This document shows, piece after piece, positions 8,293 to 17,542 of a DNA stretch of 64,000 bases. The position numbers and the translations under genes were made by a program. The notes beneath the pieces are model-generated. The model did no database searches. It had not been told where the DNA came from and saw nothing but the letters and a program-made list of their open reading frames with translations. Location: positions 186,001 to 250,000 of the forward strand of contig JBHJGZ010000009.1 of assembly GCA_050331295.1 (NCBI GenBank). The letters run 5' to 3'. The DNA comes from Kuafuiihalomonas sp050331295 (GTDB lineage Bacteria; Myxococcota; Kuafuiibacteriia; Kuafuiibacteriales; Kuafuiibacteriaceae). How positions within the stretch are numbered: the first letter of the stretch is position 1; every line of letters starts with the position of its first letter.

Positions 8293-9516
8293 TTACCGCC
8301 CCTGTAGATCGCCCGGGGCCGACTCCGCGCCGGGCAGCGTGAGCCGAACGCGCAAGCCGCCCAGGGCGGACCTCTCGCCAACGACCGTTCCACCGTGCAG
8401 CTCCGCAACCTGCTTCACCACCATCAATCCTAGGCCCCATCCGTCGGCTCGGTCTGGGTGCGCACGGTGAAAGGGTGTGAAAATCCGCTCGGTCTCGCTC
8501 GGGGGCACGCCGGGGCCGTCGTCTTCCACCGAAAATCCCGTTCGGTCCAGCTCCACTCGAATGCGGGCGGCCGGCCCGGCATACTTGACGGCGTTGTCCA
8601 GCAGATTGGTCATCGCACGAAGGAGCTGCTGTCTGTCACCTTGGACGATTCCGTGCCCGACCATTTCCGGACTGACTCCGACCACATCGGACGCTTCTCG
8701 CGCCAGCTCCGTCAAGTCCACCGGAGTGTACCGACGCTCTTCCCACGCCGCTCGCGATACTGAAAAGAGCTCTTGCAGCAGACGCTCCACGGCTTCGAGG
8801 TCTTGCTCCATTGCATCGAGACGTCTCGGATTCTTGGGTTCGTCCCGGAGAAGTTCTACTTCCAGCCGAAGCCTCGCCAGCGGAGTCCGGAGTTCGTGAC
8901 TGATTCCGGACATCAAGCTCCGCTCTGCCTTGATCATTCGGCTCATTCGGTCGGCCATTCGATTGAACGCGCCGGCTGCGTCCGCGAGTTCAGGGCTCCG
9001 TTGCACGGGCAATCGATGTCCGAAGTCGCCCTCGGCAATGCGGTTCATGGCTTGAACCGCCACCGACAAGGGTCGGCTCACGCGACCCGCAAGCCACCAT
9101 GAGACCGCCGCCAGAAACGAACCCAGGATGACCAAGAGCACGAACAAACGGGTTTGAACCGTATCGAGATTTTGTCCCTGACGAACCCAAACCCACCCGA
9201 GTAGGTCAGACTCGACGGCCCTCAGGGCGCCCGGGCCTCGACACCTGACGAGGTTCGGTCGTCGAAACTTGCATCGCTTCCCCTTCGGAGGCCGGCGTCG
9301 CAACTCGATTTGTAGTCCGAGTTGTCGACGGAGGCCTACGATGTCTTCGCCCTGCTCTAGCTGACGGGTGATCTGGAGCGCTTGTCGGTCGTGCATGTGG
9401 CCTACGTGACGGAAGAAAGGTCCGAGGATGGCACTGGCCGAAAGGAACCAAGCCAAGAGGAGAGCGCCCGCACTCACGCCGAACAGCAGGAGGCCGAAGC
9501 GGAGCCGAAGGCTCAT
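8293..9516 (-). CDS. CpxA-like sensor histidine kinase
   Basis: The 407-residue protein starts at an ATG that overlaps the response-regulator TGA (ATGA). It has a first membrane helix at about 8-30, a short periplasmic sensor region (35-115) unusually rich in arginine, a second helix near 122-144, a HAMP linker (RVSRPLSVAVQAMNRIAEGDF), then HisKA with His207 in SGISHELRTPLARLR, and an ATPase domain with NLLDNAVKY, DDGPGVP, FTPFHR and GWGLGL boxes. All catalytic boxes are complete. It sits third in a CpxP-like/regulator/kinase operon, the arrangement of envelope-stress systems. Periplasmic misfolded protein or metal stress is a reasonable signal by analogy, but the sensor region itself does not reveal the ligand. 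Confidence 0.9.
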   Translation of the reverse strand: MSLRLRFGLLLFGVSAGALLLAWFLSASAILGPFFRHVGHMHDRQALQITRQLEQGEDIVGLRRQLGLQIELRRRPPKGKRCKFRRPNLVRCRGPGALRAVESDLLGWVWVRQGQNLDTVQTRLFVLLVILGSFLAAVSWWLAGRVSRPLSVAVQAMNRIAEGDFGHRLPVQRSPELADAAGAFNRMADRMSRMIKAERSLMSGISHELRTPLARLRLEVELLRDEPKNPRRLDAMEQDLEAVERLLQELFSVSRAAWEERRYTPVDLTELAREASDVVGVSPEMVGHGIVQGDRQQLLRAMTNLLDNAVKYAGPAARIRVELDRTGFSVEDDGPGVPPSETERIFTPFHRAHPDRADGWGLGLMVVKQVAELHGGTVVGERSALGGLRVRLTLPGAESAPGDLQGR

Positions 9517-10241
9517 GAAGTCTCCCGGGTCACCATGTAGCCCACACCTCTGATGGTCTTGAGAATCCGAGGATGACGGGGGTCGTCTTCCAGCTTCTTC
9601 CGAATGTGGCTGATATGCACATCGACGGATCGGTCGTATGCGGCGTAGTCGGCCCCGCGAGCCTGTTCCATGAGGCCGTCCCGGGAGACCACACGCCCGG
9701 CGGACCGGGCCAGAACCAGGAGAAGGTCGAACTCAGTCGACGTCAGCTCCACAGGACGGTCCTTCACGAATGTGGTCCGGCTGGAGGGTTCCAATCTGAG
9801 CTCACCTGCCGTCACCGACGCCTCCTGTTGCGGATCGTCCGGGCTGGAGTACGCGTGGGTTGCGCGTCTCAACACTGCATTGATGCGCGCCAAGAGTTCC
9901 CGTGGGTTGAAGGGCTTGGGCAAGTAATCATCCGCTCCGACTTCCAGTCCGATAATGCGGTCGGTGTCCTCGCCGCGGGCAGTGAGCATGATGATGGGTA
10001 TCGCGCTTCGGGTTCGAATCTGCCTACAGACTTCCAGACCGTCCAGGTCTGGCATCATCAGGTCCAGGATCACCAGATCGGCGGGGGCGCGCGAAAGCGC
10101 GTCGAGCCCCCGCCGACCGTCTTCAGCGGTTCGCACGTCGAAACCGCGCTTGGTGAGATACTCCGCCAAAAGCTCCCTGAGCCGGCGGTCATCGTCCACC
10201 ACGAGCACGGTTCGATTCAGCGGTCCCGACGCTCCATCCAC
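9513..10241 (-). CDS. OmpR/CpxR-family response regulator
   Basis: The 242-residue protein begins with VLVVDDD and has the phosphoacceptor Asp60 in DLVILDLMMPDLDG, Thr and Lys switch residues in IIMLTARGED and DYLPKPFNPRELLARI, and a C-terminal winged-helix domain (LTSTEFDLLLVLARSAGRVVSR through VDVHISHIRKKLEDD and IRGVGYMV). It is a transcriptional activator or repressor phosphorylated by the kinase whose start codon overlaps its stop. Its own first 25 bp overlap the end of the CpxP/Spy-like gene, so the three are translated from one message. The Spy-like gene promoter is a natural target because Cpx regulators usually control their own operon, but I could not recognise a repeated binding site. 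Confidence 0.92.
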   Translation of the reverse strand: MDGASGPLNRTVLVVDDDRRLRELLAEYLTKRGFDVRTAEDGRRGLDALSRAPADLVILDLMMPDLDGLEVCRQIRTRSAIPIIMLTARGEDTDRIIGLEVGADDYLPKPFNPRELLARINAVLRRATHAYSSPDDPQQEASVTAGELRLEPSSRTTFVKDRPVELTSTEFDLLLVLARSAGRVVSRDGLMEQARGADYAAYDRSVDVHISHIRKKLEDDPRHPRILKTIRGVGYMVTRETS

Positions 10242-10678
10242 CGGGTCATGATCTCCTGGAGCTGCGTCCGTTGTTCAGGCGTGAAGGTCTTCTCCAGCTC
10301 CAAAAAGGCGTCGACGGCCCGATGGGCAACCGCTGTGCGCTCTGCCGAGAGCTCGTCCACCAGGGCATGCATTCGTTCTTGGTCCACCGTCCCCGAGGCC
10401 ACCATGGTGGTGACCTCTCGGAGGCGGGCCTTGTGGGCTTCCTTTCGTTGCTCCCGCTGCTCTCGAATGTTCCGAGTGAGTCTCACCGCCATCACCTCCT
10501 GCTCTTCGGTCAGGTCGAGCTGACGGAGAACTCGATGAAAGCCGAAGCCACCGAGACCCCGTCCAGGTCCTCCGTGCGTGCCGAGAGGCCCCTGGGCGAA
10601 GGCCCAGCCTCCGATACCGAGTGCGGTGCCCAAGCATCCCGCGGCCAGAAGTTTCGTCTTGAGGTTTCGAATGATCAT
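10217..10678 (-). CDS. CpxP/Spy-like periplasmic LTXXQ protein
   Basis: Two adjacent ATG codons lie at 10681 and 10678; AAGGAG at 10685-10690 stands only three bases before the first and six before the second, so the second is preferred, giving 153 residues. The N-terminus is a signal peptide (MIIRNLKTKLLAAG to AFAQ). The mature part is helical with two LTXXQ-type motifs, RQLDLTEEQEV and KTFTPEQRTQLQEI, the hallmark of CpxP/Spy chaperones. These periplasmic proteins sense envelope damage or metals and dampen the kinase. As first gene of the operon with cpxR- and cpxA-like genes, its role as accessory regulator is well supported. A 208-bp gap separates it from the divergent DUF1592 gene and must hold both promoters. 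Confidence 0.85.
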   Translation of the reverse strand: MIIRNLKTKLLAAGCLGTALGIGGWAFAQGPLGTHGGPGRGLGGFGFHRVLRQLDLTEEQEVMAVRLTRNIREQREQRKEAHKARLREVTTMVASGTVDQERMHALVDELSAERTAVAHRAVDAFLELEKTFTPEQRTQLQEIMTRWMERRDR

Positions 10679-10886
10679 CATGATCTCCTTTCGAGACCGA
10701 CTTTGCGCTGGCTCCTTGAAGCTAAAACGATGCTCCACCGAAGACGGGTCAAGAAATGTTGAGAATTGTTGCCCCGATTCGGGGCGTGTCGGTCCGAAGC
10801 ATGAGGTCGAGCCCCCCCACGAAGGGCGAATCGATGCGCGATGACGAGTCACATCGGGTGACGCGATTCTTGCTGAGCTCCGCCCT

Positions 10887-12587
10887 GTGCAGCGAGGATG
10901 GTGGGTAGGAGTGCTCGTCTTGGCGGCCTGTTCGGGCGAGATCGGCCAGGCGCCAGGGGACCGGTCGACTTCGGGAGGCTCGACCGGCGGGTCGGACGGT
11001 CAAGGAGCGTTCGCCGGCGAGGCGACCGGGTCCGGCTCGGGTGAAGCCCCTGGCGTCGGCGACGCGCCCGGCGCCGCCTGCTCGAATCAGGCTTCCTCCA
11101 CACCCGTGGTCGCGGCTCAAAGGCTCACCCGGGATGGATATGCCCAGTCGGTCGCGTTTCTTTTCGACCGGAGTGTCGACGACGCGCTCCGGCGTTTGCC
11201 GGACGATGTTCGCACCGACGGAATCGCCGTAGCCGGGCCCATCTCTCCTCTGGACGCGTCTTCCTACTTCGAGGTGGCGGAGCTGATCGCGGCTTCGGTC
11301 ACCGCAGAACCCGACCGATTGACCGGCTGCCCCAACCTCGAAGACGCTTGTGTGCGCCCCTACGTTAGAGGGCTGGTGCGCCAGGCGTTCCGGGGAGCCG
11401 CAGCGTGGACCGAGCACGCCGACCGTCTACAAGTCTTGTACGACCAGGTCGCCCGCGAAACGGACTCCGCCTTCGCCCTGGAGCTGGTCGTGCAGGCCAT
11501 TTTGTCGTCGCCGATGTTTCTCTACGTCGCCGAGCCGACACCGACCGAGGTACCAGCTGGCACCGTGGTTCCCGTCACCGGGTCCTCCATGGCGTCTCGG
11601 TTGGCCTACTTTCTGTGGAATCAACCACCGACGGACGAGTTGCTCGGTCTGGCGGTTTCAGGGGCGCTGTCTTCTCCGGAACAGGCCTGGGCGGTGGCCG
11701 ATTCGATGCTCCAAGATCCTCGGGCCGAGCAAGGTTTCTTGCGCTTCATCCGGGAGTGGCTCGACTTGGACGCCTTGCGGGATACGGACAAACTCGAATC
11801 GACGCATCCCGAATTCGACCCTGTTGCCTTGGTCCGGTCCTTGGAGCGCTCCATGGTGGCGTGGCTCTGGGAAGGCGATGGGGCACCGGTTTCTTCTATC
11901 TTTACAGCCCGGACCATCGTGCCGTTTGCGCCGGTGGGAGAGTACCTCGGGATGTCGGGTCTCGTGGATGGATTGCTCCAGGAGGTCGCACCTCCAGAAA
12001 GGGCCGGGCTTTTGACTCATCCGGCTGTCTTGGCCCATCTCGCCACCCCAGAGCAGAGTGACCCGGTCCTGCGAGGGGTGTTCGTGAGGGACCTTCTCCT
12101 CTGCGACCGTCCTCCTCCGCCACCCAACGACGTCGAAATCCGACCACCGGACCCGGTTCCCGGACTGACGACGCGGGAGCGTTTCGCGCAGCACTCGGAG
12201 GATGCGCGCTGCGCGGGATGTCACGCGTTCATCGACCCCATCGGATTCGGCTTCGAACATTTCGATCAGGTAGGTCGATACCGCACTTCCGACGATGGGC
12301 GACCGGTGGATGCCTCGGGCGAGTTGGTCGGGACCGACGTGGACGGTCCCTTCGTAGGCGTCACCGAGCTGAACGCGATGCTGGCTGACAGCCACCAGGT
12401 CCGGCGCTGTGTGGCTCGACGGCTGTTTCGCACCGCCCTTCGTCGCGTCGAACTCGACGTGGAGTCGTGCGAGTTGGAGCAGCTCTTCCAAAGGGGCGAT
12501 TCACAAGGTTGGAACATGAGGGACTTGTTTCTCGCCGTCGTCCAGACGCAGGCATTCACGCATCAGCGCGTGGAGGGTACACCGTGA
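10887..12587 (+). CDS. DUF1592/DUF1588 lipoprotein with c-type haem motif
   Basis: The GTG at 10887 gives a lipoprotein signal, MQRGWWVGVLVLAACSG, and a 566-residue protein. A glycine/serine-rich linker (residues 20-65) follows the lipid anchor. Next come a DUF1587/1595-like helical part (QRLTRDGYAQSVAFLF), the DUF1592 core with SMASRLAYFLWNQPPTDELL and WLDLDAL, DUF1588 (ERAGLLTHPAVLA) with a single CAGCH motif at 442-446, and a DUF1585-like end. CxxCH normally binds haem c covalently. The family is common in Planctomycetes and Myxococcota and its reaction is not established. The stop overlaps the GTG of a DUF1552 gene (GTGA), the usual partner, so they act together, probably outside the cytoplasm. 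Confidence 0.88.
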   Translation: MQRGWWVGVLVLAACSGEIGQAPGDRSTSGGSTGGSDGQGAFAGEATGSGSGEAPGVGDAPGAACSNQASSTPVVAAQRLTRDGYAQSVAFLFDRSVDDALRRLPDDVRTDGIAVAGPISPLDASSYFEVAELIAASVTAEPDRLTGCPNLEDACVRPYVRGLVRQAFRGAAAWTEHADRLQVLYDQVARETDSAFALELVVQAILSSPMFLYVAEPTPTEVPAGTVVPVTGSSMASRLAYFLWNQPPTDELLGLAVSGALSSPEQAWAVADSMLQDPRAEQGFLRFIREWLDLDALRDTDKLESTHPEFDPVALVRSLERSMVAWLWEGDGAPVSSIFTARTIVPFAPVGEYLGMSGLVDGLLQEVAPPERAGLLTHPAVLAHLATPEQSDPVLRGVFVRDLLLCDRPPPPPNDVEIRPPDPVPGLTTRERFAQHSEDARCAGCHAFIDPIGFGFEHFDQVGRYRTSDDGRPVDASGELVGTDVDGPFVGVTELNAMLADSHQVRRCVARRLFRTALRRVELDVESCELEQLFQRGDSQGWNMRDLFLAVVQTQAFTHQRVEGTP

Positions 12588-13906
12588 ACGTGCCGCGGCT
12601 GAGCCGTCGGCGGTTCATGGGCATGGGGATCGGAGCCTCGGTCCTCGGCGTGGCCCGTTTGGAGAAGGCGATTGCACAACAGATTCCTGCCAAGCGATTG
12701 GTGCTGGTCTTCAGTCCGAATGGGACCATTCCGTGGGAGTGGTCCCCGGAGGGGACCGAGACCAGCTTCACTCTGGGCCGGATTCTCGAGCCCCTTCGTC
12801 CGAGGATATCGGATCTCTTGATCTTGGACGGCGTAGACCAGCGTTCTGCTCGGTCCGGTCCGGGGGACGGCCATCAGACCGGAATGGGACACCTGTGGAC
12901 CGGCCGTGAGCTGCTGCCCGGGGATGTCAAGGGTGGCTGCAACAACTGCGCGGCGGTGAGCTGGGCTTCGGGTCCTTCCATCGATCAGGTGGTGGCCAAC
13001 CAGATCGGCAGCGATACCACCTTTCGAAGCGTGGAACTCGGTGCAGACTGTGGTCGCAATGCCAACGTTTGGACTCGGATGTGTTACCGCGGTGCCGGCG
13101 AGCCGCTCCCTCCAATCGATGATCCGCAGCTCGCATTCGAACGACTTTTCGGGTCCTTCGACCCCGGTGCGGTCGACGCGCAACGACGCTTGACGCTGCG
13201 TCGGAGTGTCCTGGATCTGGTGAAGGAAGACTTTCAGCGCCTGTCGAATCGTTTGGGAAGCTCCTCGCGAGAGCGTATCGAACGGCACCTGGATACGGTT
13301 CGGGAGATCGAACGGCAAGTCTTCCCGGAGCCGTCCGAAACGGTGTGCTCAGCACCCGACAGCCCCGGCGACGCTGGACAGAACAACCGCTATCCAGAGA
13401 TCGTATCGGCCCAGATTCGACTCGGCGCTGCGGCTCTGGGGTGTGATCTGACCCGGGTTCTGAGTTTTCAGTGGAACCGTTCTGTCGGCAACGTTCGGAT
13501 GAACTGGCTAGGTATCGATGAGGGCCACCACTCGATCTCCCACAAAGGAGACGGCGACCAAGAGGCCGTCGACAACCTCGTGGCCATCAATCGATGGTAC
13601 GCGGAGCGCTTCAACGATCTGCTCGATGAGCTGGCTTCCATCCCCGAGGGAGATGGGAGCGTTCTCGACAATACTTTGGTCGTGTGGGGCAACGAGCTCG
13701 GCAAAGGCAATAGTCACACCCGGAACAACATTCCCTTTGTTCTCGCAGGAGGACGCAACGGATTGATTCGGCCGGGTCGAGTGCTCAGGTACGAGACTCG
13801 GTCCCATACGGATCTCCTCGCGGCCATTGGCCGCCGATTTGGGCTTCAGCTGGAGTCGTTTGGTGACCCCCGATTCAGCGAAGGCCCGTTTGAGGATCTC
13901 ATTTAG
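12584..13906 (+). CDS. DUF1552 Tat-exported protein
   Basis: The start is the GTG overlapping the DUF1592 stop (GTGA); an open frame running from 12467 is the tail of the same region in another frame and was not used. The 440-residue product opens with a twin-arginine signal, RLSRRRFMGMGIGASVLG, ending near KAIAQQ. The body carries the family pattern: LVFSPNGTIPWEWSP, a GDGHQTGMGHLWTGRE segment with several histidines, DRLSNRLGS-type helices, and a late VVWGNELGKGNSHTRNNIPF block that resembles sulfatase/phosphatase-fold DUF1501/1552 proteins. Export in folded form by Tat suggests a bound metal or cofactor. No reaction is known. It is always found beside DUF1592-type proteins, so a joint extracytoplasmic redox or hydrolytic role is plausible. 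Confidence 0.88.
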   Translation: MNVPRLSRRRFMGMGIGASVLGVARLEKAIAQQIPAKRLVLVFSPNGTIPWEWSPEGTETSFTLGRILEPLRPRISDLLILDGVDQRSARSGPGDGHQTGMGHLWTGRELLPGDVKGGCNNCAAVSWASGPSIDQVVANQIGSDTTFRSVELGADCGRNANVWTRMCYRGAGEPLPPIDDPQLAFERLFGSFDPGAVDAQRRLTLRRSVLDLVKEDFQRLSNRLGSSSRERIERHLDTVREIERQVFPEPSETVCSAPDSPGDAGQNNRYPEIVSAQIRLGAAALGCDLTRVLSFQWNRSVGNVRMNWLGIDEGHHSISHKGDGDQEAVDNLVAINRWYAERFNDLLDELASIPEGDGSVLDNTLVVWGNELGKGNSHTRNNIPFVLAGGRNGLIRPGRVLRYETRSHTDLLAAIGRRFGLQLESFGDPRFSEGPFEDLI

Positions 13907-13955
13907 CGGCAATCGGTAGGGACGTGGACCGTTGTCACTGAGGACACGATGAGCC

Positions 13956-14993
13956 TCACGCAGCGTTGGCGATGCTTCGGACCACTTCCACCGTTCGACG
14001 AATCTGCTCGGCGGAAACGTCGAGGTGTGTCACCGCGCGGATGAAGTTTCCCGAAAGACCCATCCGGACGCCCGCAGCTGCGCTTCGCTCCACGAAGGAA
14101 GCGTTGCTGATTCCCAGTCGCGCGACGTCGAAGAATACCATGTTGGTCTCGGTCGGCGCGCGAACCGAGATCCCGTCGATCTGGGCCAAGGCCACCGCGA
14201 GCTGCTTCGCGTGGTCGTGATCAATGGCCAATCGTTCGACATGGTGGTCGAGTGCGAAGAGGCAGCCCGCGGCGGCAACGCCGGCCTGTCGCATGGCTCC
14301 TCCGAAAAGGTGCTTGTAGCGCCGGGCACGGCGAATGAACGACTCGGTTCCGGCCAACACGGCGCCGATGGGTGCTCCCAGGCCCTTGGTGAAGTCGATC
14401 CAAACGCTGTCCACTTCGGCTGCGAAGTGTGCCGCGGGAACGCCCGATGAGATGCATGCGTTCATGAGCCGAGCGCCGTCCATGTGAACCGGGATGTTGC
14501 GGTCATGCGCTACCCTGCACACGGCGGAAAGCGCGCTCAAGGACCAGACGGCGCCACCGCCGAAGTTATGGGTTTGCTCGACGCATACCAGTCGAGCGTT
14601 TTGACCATAGGGCGGCGGAACCGACGTGAGTCGGTCGAGAGCGTCATCGAGTTCCGAGGGACCAAAGATTCCCCGTTCTGTCCGGATGGCTTCCACCATC
14701 ACTCCGGCGTTGAAGGCAACGCCACCCGATTCGGCCCTGACGATGTGGCACATCCAGTCCGCCACGATCGCATCCCCGGGAGCGGTGTGAACCTTGGTCG
14801 CCACGACGTTGCACATGGTTCCCGTGGGTAGCCAGAGGCCAGCCTCCTTACCCAGGAGATCAGCGACGCGGTCCTGAAGAAGCAGGACCGTGGGGTCCTC
14901 GCCGCGTTGTTCGTCTCCGACCTCGGCGCTCGCGATGGCCTCTCGCATCGCAGGGGTTGGCCGGGTCTCCGTATCGCTGACGAGAGATATCAT
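13956..14993 (-). CDS. ltaE: Low-specificity threonine aldolase
   Basis: The ATG at 14993 gives a 345-residue protein starting MISLVSDTETRPTP, the family's usual start. It is a PLP enzyme of fold type I: LLGKEAGLWLPTGTMCN near 47-62, the cofactor-stacking region, VCVEQTHNFGGG at 136-147, HMDGARLMNA near 170, and the Schiff-base Lys203 in DFTKGLGAPIGAV. It should cleave L-threonine or L-allo-threonine to glycine and acetaldehyde in the cytoplasm. Length matches the family. It is transcribed towards the DUF1552 gene with 49 bp between stops, and its leader runs up against the end of the permease gene upstream, so it may be read from the efflux operon. Stereospecificity cannot be told from sequence. 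Confidence 0.9.
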   Translation of the reverse strand: MISLVSDTETRPTPAMREAIASAEVGDEQRGEDPTVLLLQDRVADLLGKEAGLWLPTGTMCNVVATKVHTAPGDAIVADWMCHIVRAESGGVAFNAGVMVEAIRTERGIFGPSELDDALDRLTSVPPPYGQNARLVCVEQTHNFGGGAVWSLSALSAVCRVAHDRNIPVHMDGARLMNACISSGVPAAHFAAEVDSVWIDFTKGLGAPIGAVLAGTESFIRRARRYKHLFGGAMRQAGVAAAGCLFALDHHVERLAIDHDHAKQLAVALAQIDGISVRAPTETNMVFFDVARLGISNASFVERSAAAGVRMGLSGNFIRAVTHLDVSAEQIRRTVEVVRSIANAA

Positions 14994-15069
14994 CTCTCGG
15001 TCTATCTCATGGACGGAAACCGCGTTCGAGGCAAACGATCCTCGGGTGCAGAGAGTGACCGCGCGTGAG

Positions 15070-17529
15070 CTATTCGTAGCGGAGCGCCACGGCCGGATGC
15101 GTCCTTGCGACCCGCCGAGCGTGGCCTCCCACCGTGAGCCATGCGATACCGAGAGCCAATGCACCCGCGGTCACGAAGAGAGTCGGACTGAGACCGATTC
15201 GATACTCGAACCCATCGAGCCACCATCGCATACCGACATAGGCGAGCGGCCAAGCGATGGCATTTGCCAGCAGTGCTGGCTTGGAAAACTGCCACAACAT
15301 CAGACGCACGACATCCATGACCGAGGCTCCGAGGACCTTACGGATACCGATTTCCTTTGTCCGTCGAGCCGCGGTGAAAGCGGCGAGTCCGTATAGTCCC
15401 AGGCAAGCGATCACAATGGCCAACACCGAGAAGAAACCGAAGAGTCCTGCGATGCGCCTCTCACGTTCGTACTGTTCGGCCAGGAGGTCGTCCAAATAGT
15501 CTGCTCGGAAAGGAATGTCGGGAACTGTTTCTTTCCAGTGGCGTTCGAGTGACGCCACAATCTCAGGACCCGATACACCAGAGTAACGAACGGACATATC
15601 ATAGAAATAGTCGCGAGCATTGAAGTACACGGAAGGTCGGATTGGGCTGCGAATCGATTTGTAGTGAAAGTTATCGATCACACCGATGATCTCGGCCTTC
15701 GCCGTCGAATCCTTGGTCAAGGTGAGCTCCACGACTTGCCCCACCGCTTCCTCGGGTTCCACGAAGCCGAGTTTCGAAAGGGCCAGCTGATTGACGAGGA
15801 TCGACATCTCGGGCGAAGGATCGAACTTCTTGTTGGTCGCGTCATCCCGAGCCCGACCGCGCTCGAAGCCCCGACCGGCCAGCACCTCGATTTCATAAGT
15901 GCTGAAGAAGTCCGGTCCAACCACCAAGCGACCCAGGACGATGGGCTGAGCGGAAGGACGGCCCGGAATGGTGATGAGGCTGTTGCTTTCGCTCGAATCG
16001 CTCGGCACGTCGGAAGACAACGCGGCTGCGGTGACCCCGGGAACACTCAGCGCTTGCTGCCTGAGACGTTCGACATGGGAACGCACCGATTTGTGGCTGA
16101 GTCCGCGGACCACTACGACGCCATTCTTGTTGAAACCCAGGTTCTTGTTCACTGCGAATCGGGCCTGAAGAAAGACGACGGCGGTACATACGACCAGTGC
16201 GATGGAAACGGCGAACTGGGCAGTAACCAGGAGGGCTCGGACCCAACCCCCTTTCGAGCCGTCGCCCGAACAGTTTGATTTGAGAATCGAAGCCGGTCTG
16301 AACGCGGACAGATAAATGGCCGGATACAAGCCTCCCATGACGCCAACGACAAATAGGAGGAGAATCATCCATGGCACGACGGAATCTTCTCCCACATAGG
16401 TCAGAGCGAGTTCGCGATCCAAGAACTGACCGAACCAGGGCAATGTTAGCTCGGCGATGGCCAAACCCACGAAGAGGCCGGCCAGAGCCAGGAGAATGGA
16501 TTCACCCAAGAATTGCATCACCAACTGGCGCCTACTGGCTCCCATCACCTTCCGAAGCGCGACCTCCCTCGCACGCCGACTCGCGCGAGCAGTACTCAGG
16601 TTCATGAAGTTGATACAGGCGATGAACAGAATCAGGGCAGCCACGACCGAGAATGTCACCACCCAGATGTAGTCCGGCGTATCCTGGCCTTCGACACCTA
16701 CCAGGTGAAACTTCAGCAGCGGAATCATGCTCATGTTCATGAATTCGTGGATCGGAAACTCCTGCCCGTTGACGGTCATGTCCGGAATGTTTCGGCGTTC
16801 AAAATCGGGAAGGGCGCGGTCCAACGCGTCGAAGGACTCGGGGCGTCGCATCTTGACGAAGAGCTGGCTATTGACGGATGTCCATTCCTTCGCCATCCAG
16901 GGCCGTTCCTCGTAATGTGATTCTTCGAATCGATTTATCAAGTTCCACTTGAAGGAGGAATTTGTCGGGGGATTGGGAATGACTCCGACGACCTTGAGGG
17001 TTCGCGGCTTGATGTTGTTGTCGTAATGGAGAATCTGGCCGATCGGATCTTCGTCTCCAAAGAACTTCACTGCCAGCTGCTCGCTCACGACGATGGAGGA
17101 GGTGTCTCGCAATGCGGTACTTCGATCACCTTTGAGGAATGGAATGTCGAATACGTCGAAAAACTCGGGATCGACGGAGTGAACGCGTTCATGAAATGCA
17201 TCATCTCCTCGCTTGAGGATCGGGCGCTCCGCAAAGACTCGAGCTGCTGCTTCGATCTCCTTGAAGTCCTTTCGCAGCGCTGCCTTTGCGGGGCCGGGAG
17301 CCCCGTTGGCAATAAGGGGCTCTCGGCCTGGTATCTCAAAGCGTGTGTGAAAGAGAGCGATGCGTTCCGCGTCTGGGATCCATCGGTCATAGGAGAGTTC
17401 GTGCTGGACGTATCGAATGATCAGTAGAGTGGCGGCCAAGCCAGCGGACAGACCGAAGACCGTGATCGCCGTATAGAGCCGGTTCTGACGGAGATTCCTG
17501 AGGGCGATGAGGAAGTACGATCGCAGCAT
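15070..17529 (-). CDS. MacB/FtsX-type ABC transporter permease
   Basis: The 819-residue protein begins MLRSYFLIALRNLRQNR, typical of MacB_PCD permeases without a fused ATPase. It has one N-terminal helix (TVFGLSAGLAATLLIIRYV), a large periplasmic domain of about 230 residues, three helices around FSVVAALILFIACINFMNLSTA, a fourth near IALVVCTAVVFL, a second periplasmic domain, and three C-terminal helices (FFSVLAIVIACLGLYGLAAF onward). ARASRRAREVALRKVMGAS and ARRTKEIGIRKVLGAS are the two FtsX coupling motifs. The duplicated architecture makes one chain act as a full permease dimer half. It partners the ATPase 13 bp upstream and the adaptor before that. Such systems drive mechanical export of lipids, peptides or antibiotics; the cargo is unknown. 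Confidence 0.9.
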   Translation of the reverse strand: MLRSYFLIALRNLRQNRLYTAITVFGLSAGLAATLLIIRYVQHELSYDRWIPDAERIALFHTRFEIPGREPLIANGAPGPAKAALRKDFKEIEAAARVFAERPILKRGDDAFHERVHSVDPEFFDVFDIPFLKGDRSTALRDTSSIVVSEQLAVKFFGDEDPIGQILHYDNNIKPRTLKVVGVIPNPPTNSSFKWNLINRFEESHYEERPWMAKEWTSVNSQLFVKMRRPESFDALDRALPDFERRNIPDMTVNGQEFPIHEFMNMSMIPLLKFHLVGVEGQDTPDYIWVVTFSVVAALILFIACINFMNLSTARASRRAREVALRKVMGASRRQLVMQFLGESILLALAGLFVGLAIAELTLPWFGQFLDRELALTYVGEDSVVPWMILLLFVVGVMGGLYPAIYLSAFRPASILKSNCSGDGSKGGWVRALLVTAQFAVSIALVVCTAVVFLQARFAVNKNLGFNKNGVVVVRGLSHKSVRSHVERLRQQALSVPGVTAAALSSDVPSDSSESNSLITIPGRPSAQPIVLGRLVVGPDFFSTYEIEVLAGRGFERGRARDDATNKKFDPSPEMSILVNQLALSKLGFVEPEEAVGQVVELTLTKDSTAKAEIIGVIDNFHYKSIRSPIRPSVYFNARDYFYDMSVRYSGVSGPEIVASLERHWKETVPDIPFRADYLDDLLAEQYERERRIAGLFGFFSVLAIVIACLGLYGLAAFTAARRTKEIGIRKVLGASVMDVVRLMLWQFSKPALLANAIAWPLAYVGMRWWLDGFEYRIGLSPTLFVTAGALALGIAWLTVGGHARRVARTHPAVALRYE

Positions 17530-17542
17530 GAGTCGTCCTGGA

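Noticed and set aside
10006..10022. A GGTTCGAATC string resembling a tRNA T-arm
   Set aside because: It lies inside the response-regulator coding region and no acceptor or anticodon stems can be drawn around it.
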